Of a stretch of 64,000 bases of DNA, positions 1-8,610 are shown piece after piece (the first letter of the stretch is position 1; each line of letters starts with the position of its first letter). The notes under the pieces were generated by a model. It worked only from the letters and a program-made list of their open reading frames with translations. It ran no database searches and was not told where the DNA came from. A program made the translations under genes and the position numbers. Source of the stretch: Polaribacter vadi (GTDB lineage Bacteria > Bacteroidota > Bacteroidia > Flavobacteriales > Flavobacteriaceae); assembly GCF_001761365.1 (NCBI RefSeq), contig NZ_CP017477.1, positions 3,214,001-3,278,000 of the forward strand, read 5' to 3'.

Positions 1-928
1 CATCTTTAAAATAACCTCTATACCAAGAAGGTCCTGTACGTGTAGAAATTAAAAATTGCTCTAAGTTTTTTTCTTTTTTAGGATAAGCCGCTAAATTATA
101 ATTTGCTCTAACAATTGAATTTATTTCATTTATATTAGTCTTGTAGTTTGCTAAATCAGGATGAATTCCTCCATGAACAAAAAGATGTCCGTTTATTAAT
201 TCTAGCGTGTTTTTACTAGCCATCCATTTTCCAATAAAAGAGTTAGAACCGTAAAATTCAAATTGTTGTTTTTGTAGAATTGAGGCGATATATAAATACT
301 TTTCAGAAGCAGATTTGTAATTTCCTTGTAAGTTTTTTATTTCATGATTTCCTAAAATAAAATGAACATTGCCACCAACTTTTTTAGCATATTGTTCTAA
401 TTTATAAATAAACCATAAAACTTGCGTTGTAGAAAAACCTCTATCAACAAAATCGCCAACCAAAACTAAATGCCCTTTTCCAAAAATCCAATTTAGATGT
501 TTGTCAATTACATTATTCGCGATAAGAAAATCTCTAAAAGTTTTGTATCCACTTTCAATATCAGAAATTGCTATTATTTTTTCATCATCATTATAAATGG
601 CTTTTGGTATTTTAATATCAGTGTTTACTGTAAAACTAAAGACTGTTTTATCTAAATTAAAATAACTTTCTGCATCAATTTTCTGATTAAATTCTTTTCT
701 ATCAACAGAAAAACCATCAGTTTTATTTCCTTTGATATAATTAAGACTTAAAACAGAATCATTTTCATAAAAAACATAAGGACCTTCATTGTGCCAATTC
801 ATTTTTTCAATATTATCTGCATAATGTACACTACCATTTTCATAAATAAGAATAGATGCTCCAATAGCTAGCAATACAATTAAAGTTGCAAAAATGTGTT
901 TTAAATAACGTAAAACTCTTTTCTTCAT
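1..928 (-). CDS. Metallophosphoesterase (PPP/Shewanella-like phosphatase type), 3' part missing
   Basis: An open frame of about 309 codons runs from an ATG at 926-928 off the left edge, so the C-terminus is missing. The N-terminus has a short basic stretch and then a hydrophobic segment (about residues 8-28), so it is an anchored or exported protein. Calcineurin-like phosphoesterase motifs follow in order: GDFVDRG, GNHE and HGGIHPD, which supply the metal-binding Asp, Asn and His residues of this fold. In the PPP and Shelph families such enzymes are Ser/Thr or Tyr phosphatases. The substrate here is unknown. It is divergent from the sensor kinase gene at 1136. Confidence 0.85.
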   Translation of the reverse strand, partial: MKKRVLRYLKHIFATLIVLLAIGASILIYENGSVHYADNIEKMNWHNEGPYVFYENDSVLSLNYIKGNKTDGFSVDRKEFNQKIDAESYFNLDKTVFSFTVNTDIKIPKAIYNDDEKIIAISDIESGYKTFRDFLIANNVIDKHLNWIFGKGHLVLVGDFVDRGFSTTQVLWFIYKLEQYAKKVGGNVHFILGNHEIKNLQGNYKSASEKYLYIASILQKQQFEFYGSNSFIGKWMASKNTLELINGHLFVHGGIHPDLANYKTNINEINSIVRANYNLAAYPKKEKNLEQFLISTRTGPSWYRGYFKD

Positions 929-1123
929 AATTTTAGATTTTATTTTTATTTCATCAAAAGTAATTGTAGAAAAAAGGTTGCATAAATTTTTGTGATAAAG
1001 GCTGTATGTAGTGTGATGTAAAATCATTATGGTTTAAAAAGAAAGTTTATCACATAAAAAATAACTTATAAACCAGCATAGAAGTAGTTTGTCACATTTT
1101 ATAATATCTTATAAATATTAAGG

Positions 1124-1131
1124 TAATTTTG
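1124..1131 (+). promoter_or_regulatory. Candidate -7 box of the sensor-kinase operon
   Basis: TAATTTTG matches the Bacteroidota -7 consensus TAnnTTTG. It ends only four bases before the ATG at 1136, so the message would be leaderless or nearly so. No TTTG lies at the usual 19-21 base spacing upstream, which makes the call uncertain. Confidence 0.35.
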
Positions 1132-1135
1132 TAGT

Positions 1136-1954
1136 ATGATAGCAACATTAAAAAATAATAATTGGCTTTTAGTTAAAGTAATTGTTTTAGTTACAATAGT
1201 AATTCCAGTAGGTTTTATAGCGTATAAATTCATTTCTACAGGACAAGATTCTATTGTAATTTTCGAAGATTTTCCCACTTATTTAAGCATTCTTATAATT
1301 CTATATTATGTATTACTTATTTTATTTGGAATAGGTTGGATTGTTTTGCAATTAAAATCTGTGTTAAGTTTAAAAAATGCAAACAGAAAAAATGAATTGT
1401 TGCATTTACAAAGTCAAGTAAATCCTCATTTTTTCTTTAATATGCTAAATAATTTATATGGTTTGGTTGATAAAGATTCAGAAAAAGCAAAAGAATTAAT
1501 TTTGAAACTATCTGATTTAATGAGATATAGTATTTATGAAGGAGAGAAAAAAAGTGTTTCTTTAGAAGAAGAAGTTGCATATCTAAAAAACTATATTGAA
1601 TTACATAAAATGAGATATCATAAAAGTATAAATATTAAATTTGATGTAGATTTAGGGGATAAGAAGCATCAAATATTACCTTTAATGTTTATTATTTTAT
1701 TAGAAAACGCTTTTAAACATGGTGTAGAAAATTTAAGAGAAAATGCATTTGTTTCTATTAAATTAAGAGCGACAAAAAATAATATTTCTTTTGAAGTTGA
1801 AAACAATTTTGATGCTGAAGAAATTTCTAAAAATAAAGGAATTGGTTTACAAAATTTAAAAAGACGTTTAGAATTGGTGTATCCTAAAAAACATATTCTT
1901 ACTTTTAAAGAAAAAGAATCTATTTATAAAGCCAAATTAGTTTTAGAATTATGA
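1136..1954 (+). CDS. LytS-type sensor histidine kinase
   Basis: A 272-residue protein with two membrane segments (about residues 12-33 and 47-72), then a His_kinase (PF06580-type) domain. The phosphoacceptor region contains QVNPHFFFN with His98. The ATP-binding part shows LLENAFKHG and GIGLQNLKRRL. It has no recognisable extracellular sensor domain; the loop between the membrane segments is short. The stop codon overlaps the start of the LytTR regulator gene in ATGA, so the two are translationally coupled and form a sensor/regulator pair. The signal sensed cannot be told from sequence. Confidence 0.92.
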   Translation: MIATLKNNNWLLVKVIVLVTIVIPVGFIAYKFISTGQDSIVIFEDFPTYLSILIILYYVLLILFGIGWIVLQLKSVLSLKNANRKNELLHLQSQVNPHFFFNMLNNLYGLVDKDSEKAKELILKLSDLMRYSIYEGEKKSVSLEEEVAYLKNYIELHKMRYHKSINIKFDVDLGDKKHQILPLMFIILLENAFKHGVENLRENAFVSIKLRATKNNISFEVENNFDAEEISKNKGIGLQNLKRRLELVYPKKHILTFKEKESIYKAKLVLEL

Positions 1955-2661
1955 TAAAATATATCATTGTTGATGATGAACATATTGCACACGATATTGT
2001 AAAAAATTATTGTGATTTACTAAGCAATTTTAAGTTGATGAAAAATTGTTATGATGCAATTGAAGCCTTAGAATACTTAAATAGCAATGCTGTAGATTTA
2101 ATTTTTTTGGATATAAATATGCCCAAATTAAAAGGTTTTGATTTTTTAAAGTCATTATCAAATCCACCAAAAATAATTGTTACAACTGCATATAAAGAGT
2201 TTGCAATAGAGGGTTTTGAGTTAAATGTTGTAGATTATTTATTAAAGCCATTCAGTTTTAAACGATTTGTAAAAGCAGTACATAAAGTTAATATTAAAAC
2301 TAAAAATGATGTTTTACCAAGTTCATCAGAAAATAAAAGTGAAACCATTTTTTTAAAGTCTGATAAGAAACAATTTCAAGTAAAATTAGCTACTATTTTG
2401 TTTGTTGAAGCGTATGGTAATTATTGTAAAGTAGTTATAGAAAGTGAAACAATAACAGTAAGAGAAAAGATTTCAGAATTTTTAGAGAAACTCTCTAAAG
2501 TAGATTTTTTACAAGTGCATAAATCTTTTATAATAGCAAAAAAGCATATCAATATCATAGAAGGAAATAGAATAAAAATAAACTCTTACTTTGTTCCTGT
2601 AGGAAAAACGTACAAGGAAAATTTAAATTCTTTATTAAATCAAAAACCCGATTTCAATTAA
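1951..2661 (+). CDS. LytTR-family response regulator
   Basis: A 236-residue protein. The receiver domain has the acidic pocket DDE at residues 8-10, the phosphoacceptor Asp54 in FLDINMP, and the conserved Lys in LLKPF. The C-terminal half (about 130-232) is a LytTR DNA-binding domain with the typical FVEAYGNYCKV and FLQVHKSFIIAKKHI segments. It overlaps the kinase gene by four bases and ends inside a transcription terminator, so the operon holds two genes. Its targets are unknown; the neighbouring Spy-like genes have a different, ECF-like promoter pattern. Confidence 0.93.
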   Translation: MIKYIIVDDEHIAHDIVKNYCDLLSNFKLMKNCYDAIEALEYLNSNAVDLIFLDINMPKLKGFDFLKSLSNPPKIIVTTAYKEFAIEGFELNVVDYLLKPFSFKRFVKAVHKVNIKTKNDVLPSSSENKSETIFLKSDKKQFQVKLATILFVEAYGNYCKVVIESETITVREKISEFLEKLSKVDFLQVHKSFIIAKKHINIIEGNRIKINSYFVPVGKTYKENLNSLLNQKPDFN

Positions 2662-2674
2662 GAAATCGGGTTTT
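2643..2674. terminator. Bidirectional terminator between the LytTR operon and the Spy-like gene
   Basis: A 13-bp perfect stem (2643-2655 with 2662-2674) with a six-base loop, flanked by A and T runs on both sides. It overlaps the last codons of the regulator gene and serves the convergent gene that ends at 2713. Confidence 0.85.
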
Positions 2675-2712
2675 ATCAAAAACTAATCAACCAAACCAGT
2701 TATTAAAAATAA

Positions 2713-3186
2713 TTATTTATTGTCTCTTTGACCTCTATGACTTTTTTTACCTCTTTTACTCTCTTTATTCTTCATCATTTTTCTCCCTTTTCCTTTTCTC
2801 ATTTTAGCCATTTTCTCAAACTTTTCAAATTGATCTTTGTTTAAGATGTTTTTCATTTCACTCTTAAATGCAATTTGATTATCTAATTGTTTGCTTTTCA
2901 TGGCATAGATTTCGTCTGCAGAAGGTTTTTTGTTTGCCTCTCTATTTTCTTTTCTACTTTCCATAGCTGCTTTTCTTGCTGCTGCTTGTGCACTAATTAA
3001 AGGCTTAATTTGATTTTGTTGTTTATCAGATAAATCTAAAGCCAAAGTCATTTTTTTAACGGCTAAATCAGCATATTGTTCAACTGTAAATTTTGGATTT
3101 TTATGATCTCTTTTGCCTTTTTTCTGTGCTTGAGCTGTTACTGTAAAAGCGAATACTAAAATTAAAATGCTTGCTATTTTTTTCAT
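2713..3186 (-). CDS. Spy/CpxP-like secreted basic protein
   Basis: A 157-residue protein with a signal peptide (about residues 1-20, ending AQAQ). The mature part is Lys/Arg-rich and helical. It carries an LTxxQ-like motif (LSDKQQNQIKPL), the hallmark of Spy/CpxP periplasmic chaperone-like proteins, and ends in a very basic tail (GKGRKMMKNKESKRGKKS). It is a paralogue of the gene at 3373-3774: signal peptide, LTxxQ segment and the KDQFEKFEKMAK segment align. Family knowledge suggests an envelope-stress role; the exact function is not shown. An ECF-like promoter lies upstream. Confidence 0.7.
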   Translation of the reverse strand: MKKIASILILVFAFTVTAQAQKKGKRDHKNPKFTVEQYADLAVKKMTLALDLSDKQQNQIKPLISAQAAARKAAMESRKENREANKKPSADEIYAMKSKQLDNQIAFKSEMKNILNKDQFEKFEKMAKMRKGKGRKMMKNKESKRGKKSHRGQRDNK

Positions 3187-3225
3187 GATATAAAATTTTT
3201 AATTATTATTAATGTATACTTCTTT

Positions 3226-3249
3226 GACTTCTAAATTGTAAAAAGGTTT
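3226..3249 (-). promoter_or_regulatory. ECF-sigma-like promoter of the first Spy-like gene
   Basis: On the minus strand AAACC (3245-3249) is followed after 16 bases by GTC (3226-3228). The same AAACC-N16-GTC arrangement occurs before the paralogue, and 16 bases is a usual ECF -35/-10 spacing. Confidence 0.45.
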
Positions 3250-3300
3250 AATTTATATTGCTGATTAACATAGTTTTAACGTTATTTTTTTGAAATAAAA

Positions 3301-3332
3301 AAAACTCGAATCAATAAATGTATTCGAGTTTT
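3301..3332. terminator. Terminator after the second Spy-like gene
   Basis: An 11-bp stem (3301-3311 with 3322-3332) has a ten-base loop and flanking A and T runs on both sides. It lies just downstream of the minus-strand gene ending at 3373, so the two paralogues are transcribed separately. Confidence 0.75.
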
Positions 3333-3372
3333 TCAATTTAACTAATCAACCAAAATTAGAAAACTATTTTTA

Positions 3373-3774
3373 CTAATTATCTCTTTTCTTCTTTTTTCCT
3401 GGCGCTTTTTCTTTTCTTTCTTTTGCCATTTTTTGAAACTTTTCAAATTGCTCTTTATCTAAAATTTGTGACATTTTAGTATTCATTGCAGTTTCTTTGG
3501 TTTCTCTATCTTCTTTCATTTTACTACGTGCTTCTTTGGTTGGTTTGCTTCCAGAATTTTTTAATGCTTCTCTATTTTCAGCTAGCTGTTTTCTGTCTTC
3601 CATTTGTGCAATTAAAAGAGGTTCAATTTCTTTTTGTTGTGCATCTGTTAAGCTTAAATCTGTGGTCATTTTTTTCAACATTCTTTCCACTGGATTTTTA
3701 CCACCTTTTTTTTGAGCTTGTGCAGTAAAAGAAAATGCAATTGTTAAAACCAATACTGTTATTATTTTTTTCAT
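3373..3774 (-). CDS. Spy/CpxP-like secreted basic protein, paralogue
   Basis: A 133-residue protein with a signal peptide (residues 1-20, ending TAQAQ). An LTxxQ motif (LTDAQQKEIEPLL) is followed by charged helices and a basic C-terminus (KEKAPGKKKKRDN). It is shorter than the neighbouring paralogue but has the same order of segments, so the pair arose by tandem duplication. Each copy has its own terminator and its own AAACC-N16-GTC promoter-like sequence, which points to control by one alternative sigma factor. Expected location is the periplasm. Confidence 0.7.
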   Translation of the reverse strand: MKKIITVLVLTIAFSFTAQAQKKGGKNPVERMLKKMTTDLSLTDAQQKEIEPLLIAQMEDRKQLAENREALKNSGSKPTKEARSKMKEDRETKETAMNTKMSQILDKEQFEKFQKMAKERKEKAPGKKKKRDN

Positions 3775-3816
3775 GATATAAATTTTTTATTTTAATGTTT
3801 TAAATTGTGCATCTAT

Positions 3817-3840
3817 GACATCAGAAAATAGAAAAGGTTT
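3817..3840 (-). promoter_or_regulatory. ECF-sigma-like promoter of the second Spy-like gene
   Basis: On the minus strand AAACC (3836-3840), 16 bases, then GTC (3817-3819). Bases after both elements also match the copy at 3226-3249 (AAACCTTTT and GTCAnAGA). The start codon lies about 42 bases downstream. Confidence 0.45.
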
Positions 3841-3881
3841 AAATTTGTAACGTTTTTAACGTCACTTTAACAACAATTACT

Positions 3882-5534
3882 ATGAAAACAAAATTTTGGC
3901 TTTTATTATTTTTTCCGCTATTAACTATAGCTCAAGGACAGTCTGTAGATAGTGTAAAGGTAGATTTAAGCAACCCGAATGCAACATTAACAACACACTT
4001 ATATTTTTTACAGCAAGATTCTTATCAACCTGAAAAATCAGCAAAAACTATTTATGGTTTAGAAGAAACAGATGCTATAAGAAAGGCAATTAAGATTAAG
4101 AAAATTTTAGACGGGAAAGGTTTATATGTAGATTTAAAGAAAGTAACAACAAATCCTGCACATATAGATTCTATTGGTTATTCAGCATATTCTAGGTACA
4201 TTTTGTTTCCTGATAGAATGCCAGATATTTATTTAGAAAAAATTAATAATAATTGGTATTATTCAAGTGAAACAGTTGCTAAAATTGATGCTATTTACAG
4301 CAATGTTTTTCCTTGGTATGTAGAAGAATTGCAAGACAGCATTCCTGTGTATGGTCATAAAAAATTTTTAGGAGTAGAGCTTTGGCAGTTTGTAGCTTTA
4401 TTATTGGTATTTGGTATTGCTTTGCTAATTTTTGCCTTCACTAAAAAAATTGCCTTTTGGATTTTGCAAAGAGTGCAACATCAAATAACAAAAACGAATA
4501 TTAATTTCGAAGTTAAAATAGTGCTTAAAAAATTGGCACATCCCATAAGTTTATTGATTTCTTTGGCTTTTGTAGATCTTATTTTTCCGTCTTTACAATT
4601 TTCTTTAGAAGTTAATGCATGGGTTTTCCTTGCTATTAATATTGCAAGAACTATCTTTTGGATATACGTTTTCTTGAAATTGGTTAAAGTTGTTATGCAG
4701 ATTTATGGTGAATTTACAGAAAGAACTCATGGAAGACTAGATGATCAATTAGTGCCAATTCTCCATAATTTTTTAACAGGTCTTGTACTTGTAGTTGGTT
4801 TTTTTAATGTGCTAAAATTGTTTGGTGTAGATACAACAACTTTAATTGCAGGTGCAACAATTGGTGGTTTGGCAGTTGCTTTGGCATCTCAAGATACTGT
4901 AAAAAACTTGATTGGAACCATCATGATTTTTATGGACAAACCTTTTCATATAGATGATTGGATTGAAGCAGGTGAAGTTGTTGGAACTGTAGAAAAAGTT
5001 GGTTTTAGGTCTACCAGAGTTAGAGCAGCAGATACTTCAATTTACCAAATTCCAAATAGTAAATTATCGGAAATGGTTGTAAATAACAAAGGTTTGCGCT
5101 TGTTTAGACGATACAATACTAATTTAGGAGTTCGTTATGACACACCTCCAGCATTAATTGAAGCGTTTGTAAATGGTGTGAGACAAATTGTTATTGAGCA
5201 TCCAGAAACACGTTCAGATTCTTATAATGTAGAGTTTACGGGTTTTGGAGATTCAGCTTTATTAATTATGGTAAATGTATATTTTAAGAGTTTGGCTTGG
5301 AGTACAGAGCAAACTTCAAAACATAGGTTGCATATGGCTATTATTAAATTGGCTGCAGAATTGGGTGTAGAATTTGCTTTTCCATCTACCACTGTTACTA
5401 TTGAGCAGTTTCCAGATAAGAGCAATTTATCGCCAAAATATGATACAAGTCAAGCGAAAATTAATGCATCTATCAATAAAGTTCTTACGGAATTTAAGAA
5501 AGATACTCCACCAGAAAATACTCCAGAAAACTAA
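3882..5534 (+). CDS. MscS-family mechanosensitive channel
   Basis: A 550-residue inner-membrane protein. A signal peptide (residues 1-20) is followed by a periplasmic region of about 140 residues, then at least four membrane segments between about 160 and 345. The pore helix region reads LIAGATIGGLAVALASQ, rich in Gly and Ala as in MscS TM3, and the next segment contains DKPFHIDDWIEAGEVVGTV, the start of the MscS beta domain. Such channels release osmolytes on hypo-osmotic shock. The periplasmic extension makes it longer than E. coli MscS. Its stop codon overlaps the next ATG (TAATG). Confidence 0.93.
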   Translation: MKTKFWLLLFFPLLTIAQGQSVDSVKVDLSNPNATLTTHLYFLQQDSYQPEKSAKTIYGLEETDAIRKAIKIKKILDGKGLYVDLKKVTTNPAHIDSIGYSAYSRYILFPDRMPDIYLEKINNNWYYSSETVAKIDAIYSNVFPWYVEELQDSIPVYGHKKFLGVELWQFVALLLVFGIALLIFAFTKKIAFWILQRVQHQITKTNINFEVKIVLKKLAHPISLLISLAFVDLIFPSLQFSLEVNAWVFLAINIARTIFWIYVFLKLVKVVMQIYGEFTERTHGRLDDQLVPILHNFLTGLVLVVGFFNVLKLFGVDTTTLIAGATIGGLAVALASQDTVKNLIGTIMIFMDKPFHIDDWIEAGEVVGTVEKVGFRSTRVRAADTSIYQIPNSKLSEMVVNNKGLRLFRRYNTNLGVRYDTPPALIEAFVNGVRQIVIEHPETRSDSYNVEFTGFGDSALLIMVNVYFKSLAWSTEQTSKHRLHMAIIKLAAELGVEFAFPSTTVTIEQFPDKSNLSPKYDTSQAKINASINKVLTEFKKDTPPENTPEN

Positions 5535-6511
5535 TGAAACGTTTTTTAAAATTTATATTTAGACTTCTTTTTCTGTTGATAATTGCCACGATTGTATTTT
5601 TCTTTTGGGCTTCATCATCAACATTAAAAGAAACTGAATATGTTTCTTTAACTAAGGTTGATGATCAAATCCAAATTAAAAACGATTCAATTTTTAGTAT
5701 TGTAACGTACAATATTGGGTATTTGAGTGGCATGACAAATAACAGACCCATTGCAAAGCCAAAATTTTTATTTGATGAAAACTTGCAAAAAGTTTTAGCG
5801 GAAACTCAAAAAGTAAATCCAAGTATTATTGCGTTTCAAGAAATAGATTATGATGCAACAAGAAGTTACAACATCAATCAAGAAGAGCAAATTGCCCAAT
5901 TGGGTTTTCCTTATAGAGCAAGAACTATCAATTGGGATGAACACTATGTGCCTTTTCCTTATTGGCCAATTTCTATGCACTTTGGTAAAGTAGTTTCTGG
6001 GCAATCTATCATTAGTAAATATCCTATAAAAGAGCAACAAAGAATTGTTTTACAAAAAGTTGAAGATGCTCCTTTTTATAGAAATGCCTTTTATTTAGAG
6101 CGATTAGCGCAAGTTGTAAAAGTGGTTTTAAAGGATCAAGAAATCATGATCATCAATGTTCATTTAGAAGCTTTTGACAAAGCAACAAGAGTGAAACAAT
6201 TTGATGAGGTTGTAAAACTTTTCAACCAATATAAAGAGCAATACCCAACAATTTTATTGGGCGATTTTAATTCTGAAGCCAATGATACATCAGCAGTTAT
6301 TCAAAAAATGTTTGCAATGAAAGATGTTGGAAATGCTGCTTTTAATGTTGATAAAATTGAAAATACTTTTGATTCCAAATCACCTTATAAAAGAATCGAT
6401 TATATTTTTTATACTAAAAATTCTATCGAATATATTTCAGGGAAAGTATTAAATGAATTTGAAGAAGCTTCAGATCATTTACCTGTTTTTATGGAGTTTA
6501 AGTTGAGGTAG
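5534..6511 (+). CDS. Membrane-anchored endonuclease/exonuclease/phosphatase family protein
   Basis: A 325-residue protein with one N-terminal membrane segment (about residues 7-27). The rest is an EEP-fold domain: VTYNIGYL near the start, AFQEIDYD with the metal-binding Glu, NVHLEAF, LLGDFNSE, and the C-terminal SDHLPVFMEF with the catalytic Asp-His. Members include DNases and sphingomyelinase- or inositol-phosphatase-like enzymes, so the substrate is open. The anchor places it at the cell envelope. It is coupled by one base to the MscS gene. No clear terminator follows. Confidence 0.85.
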   Translation: MKRFLKFIFRLLFLLIIATIVFFFWASSSTLKETEYVSLTKVDDQIQIKNDSIFSIVTYNIGYLSGMTNNRPIAKPKFLFDENLQKVLAETQKVNPSIIAFQEIDYDATRSYNINQEEQIAQLGFPYRARTINWDEHYVPFPYWPISMHFGKVVSGQSIISKYPIKEQQRIVLQKVEDAPFYRNAFYLERLAQVVKVVLKDQEIMIINVHLEAFDKATRVKQFDEVVKLFNQYKEQYPTILLGDFNSEANDTSAVIQKMFAMKDVGNAAFNVDKIENTFDSKSPYKRIDYIFYTKNSIEYISGKVLNEFEEASDHLPVFMEFKLR

Positions 6512-6665
6512 GTTTTTTTTGGTTTTGTTACTTTCATTATTTATAGTTAGTTACGTTGATAAAAAGTAAGTTTAAGAGAAGAACCAAACCATTTTTGAAA
6601 TCCTTAGAATTTTCCGAGTAAAAAGATACTATAAATGAACTGTAAAAGTTGTTGTAATTAATTTT

Positions 6666-7370
6666 TTAAATTACTTTTTCACCTATAATTCCTACTAAAA
6701 AACCAATTATTGCTCCTAAAGCTGTTAAATAATTTTTTTCTAATTTACTTTCTGGAACAATATCTTGAATCAGAAGATACAAAATACCACCACTAGCAAA
6801 TACCATTAAATGTGCTGTTAAATTTGGATAGTCACTTAAAAGAAAATGACCAATTAATGCTCCTCCAATTCCAAATAAACTTAAAAAGAAAAATATTACG
6901 AATGTTTTTTTGCTTGTGTATCCACTTTGAATTAAATCTCTAAAGGAATTGAATGCCTCTGGTAAGTTTTGCAATCCTATAAATACAGCTAATAATGTAG
7001 CTACTTTTTTATCAGTTGCAAAAACAGCACCTAAAGCTATGGATTCAGGAATAAAATCCATAATCATTGCAAGAAGTGTTGCTACTTTTCCTCCTTTTTT
7101 TGCTAGATATTGGTCAATAATCATAAATAAAATAGCACCTAAAAGAAATGAAAAAGCTAAAGGTAGTAAACTCAATTCTTCCATTCCTTTTGGAATAAGA
7201 ACTAATGCCAAAGCAGATAAAATTATACCAGCACCAAATGACATCATTGTATGAGTTATTTCATATTTTATTGGACTTTTTTTAATATGATGATTAAAAT
7301 AATAAGCTAAAATTCCACCAAGCAATACTGTGATTCCTGCAAAACCAGAATATAAAATAAGTTCTTTCAT
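6666..7370 (-). CDS. ZIP-like divalent metal transporter
   Basis: A 234-residue protein with about seven to eight membrane segments and little else. It follows the ZupT/ZIP layout: a variable loop after three helices, then two helices with PE motifs. The metal-site motifs are altered. Where ZupT has HNFPEG it has DFIPES, and where ZupT has HNIPEG it has QNLPEA. The Pro-Glu pairs are kept but both His are replaced. Metal specificity or even transport activity may therefore differ. It stands alone between converging and unrelated genes. Confidence 0.75.
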   Translation of the reverse strand: MKELILYSGFAGITVLLGGILAYYFNHHIKKSPIKYEITHTMMSFGAGIILSALALVLIPKGMEELSLLPLAFSFLLGAILFMIIDQYLAKKGGKVATLLAMIMDFIPESIALGAVFATDKKVATLLAVFIGLQNLPEAFNSFRDLIQSGYTSKKTFVIFFFLSLFGIGGALIGHFLLSDYPNLTAHLMVFASGGILYLLIQDIVPESKLEKNYLTALGAIIGFLVGIIGEKVI

Positions 7371-7485
7371 TTATTCTTTCTAATTAGGTTAGTTTTTAAA
7401 TTACTAACAACTTTATTCTAATAAAATCGTTTAGATCAAAAATAACTAAGTTAGCATTTTCTACATTTAGAAACAAACCAAAAAA

Positions 7486-8439
7486 TTACCCATTCTTAGC
7501 TTCCTTCAAAATTTCGTCAACAGCAGCAGCGTATTTTTTAGGATTTTGTGCTTTTTTAATTTTTTTATAGGTTTTCTGAGGATTTGAAAAACTTTGAGAA
7601 AAGTATTCCCAAAAACCAAGCATTTTCATTTTTATAGGAGTTGGCCCAGAAAGTGCTGCGTCATATTCTGTGTAAATACGTTCATGAAATTCTTGAAAAA
7701 TATCAAATCTATTTTGTGGATATTCAGTGGTGTCATTTTTTATCATACTTGGTAAAAAAGGATCTGCAATTAAGCCTCTACCAATCATCCAATGGTCTAT
7801 GGTTGTAAAACGTTTTTGTAGTTTTTTAAAAGCAGCAACAGAAGTAATATCACCATTATAATACATTTTGTGGTTACTGTTGTCTAAACATTTCTGAAAA
7901 GCTTCCAAATTGGTTCCACCTTTGTATAATTGCTTTCCTATTCTTGCATGAATGGCAATGTTTTTTAAAGGATAGGTATCTAAAATGGGTAAAACATCTA
8001 AAATTTCTTCTGGTGTTTCATAACCCATTCTCATTTTCATAGAAACCAAAATATCAGATTCATTATGAATTTTATGCAGAATACTATTAATTTTTTCAGC
8101 ATCGCTAATCAAGCCAGAACCCATTCCTCTTTTGGTAACCATTGGGTAAGGACATCCTAAATTCCAGTTTAATTCTTTATAGCCTAATTCTCTTACGTAT
8201 TTTGCAACGAACAAAAACTCATCAACATCATTGGTAATAATTTGAGGAATTACAGTTAAAGTGCTGTTGTTTTCTGGTAAGATATCTTTTTGATAAGAAT
8301 TTTTAATCACCAATTTTCCATTCAATCGAATATAAGGCGAATAAAAAGTGTCTATTCCACCAAAAAAATGATGAAATGCATTTCTAAATTTATAATCTGT
8401 AAATCCTTGAAGTGGAGAAGATAAAAGTGTCTGATTCAT
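7486..8439 (-). CDS. tRNA-dihydrouridine synthase
   Basis: A 317-residue flavoenzyme of the Dus family, which reduces uridines in the tRNA D-loop. The start SSPLQGFTDYKFR matches the family opening (normally APMxGxTD). The catalytic Cys lies in NWNLGCPYPMVTKRGMGSGL, and the FMN-phosphate site is in the TIM barrel (MYYNGDITS and MIGRGLIADPF). Length is that of DusC-like enzymes. The ATG at 8437-8439 gives full family length. Confidence 0.92.
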   Translation of the reverse strand: MNQTLLSSPLQGFTDYKFRNAFHHFFGGIDTFYSPYIRLNGKLVIKNSYQKDILPENNSTLTVIPQIITNDVDEFLFVAKYVRELGYKELNWNLGCPYPMVTKRGMGSGLISDAEKINSILHKIHNESDILVSMKMRMGYETPEEILDVLPILDTYPLKNIAIHARIGKQLYKGGTNLEAFQKCLDNSNHKMYYNGDITSVAAFKKLQKRFTTIDHWMIGRGLIADPFLPSMIKNDTTEYPQNRFDIFQEFHERIYTEYDAALSGPTPIKMKMLGFWEYFSQSFSNPQKTYKKIKKAQNPKKYAAAVDEILKEAKNG

Positions 8440-8557
8440 AAAAAATAATATGCTGCAAATATAGACTACTTTTTAAAGTGATTTGAAAACAAATTGATGA
8501 GTTTAACTTTAAGTAGTTTTGAAAACTTTATTCAATTTTATAATATTTTTAAAAGTA

Positions 8558-8583
8558 AAAACCACACCTTTTGGTGTGGTTTT
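8558..8583 (-). terminator. Terminator of the zinc metalloprotease gene
   Basis: An 11-bp perfect stem (8558-8568 with 8573-8583) with a four-base loop and T-rich sequence on the minus strand. It lies 28 bases after the stop of the gene at 8611. Confidence 0.85.
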
Positions 8584-8610
8584 AAAATAATAGTATAATA
8601 AAATTTAGAT

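Noticed and set aside
3486..3728. Open frames on the plus strand opposite the second Spy-like gene
   Set aside because: They are antisense to a gene with signal peptide, motif and paralogue; their composition is that of reversed Lys-rich codons.
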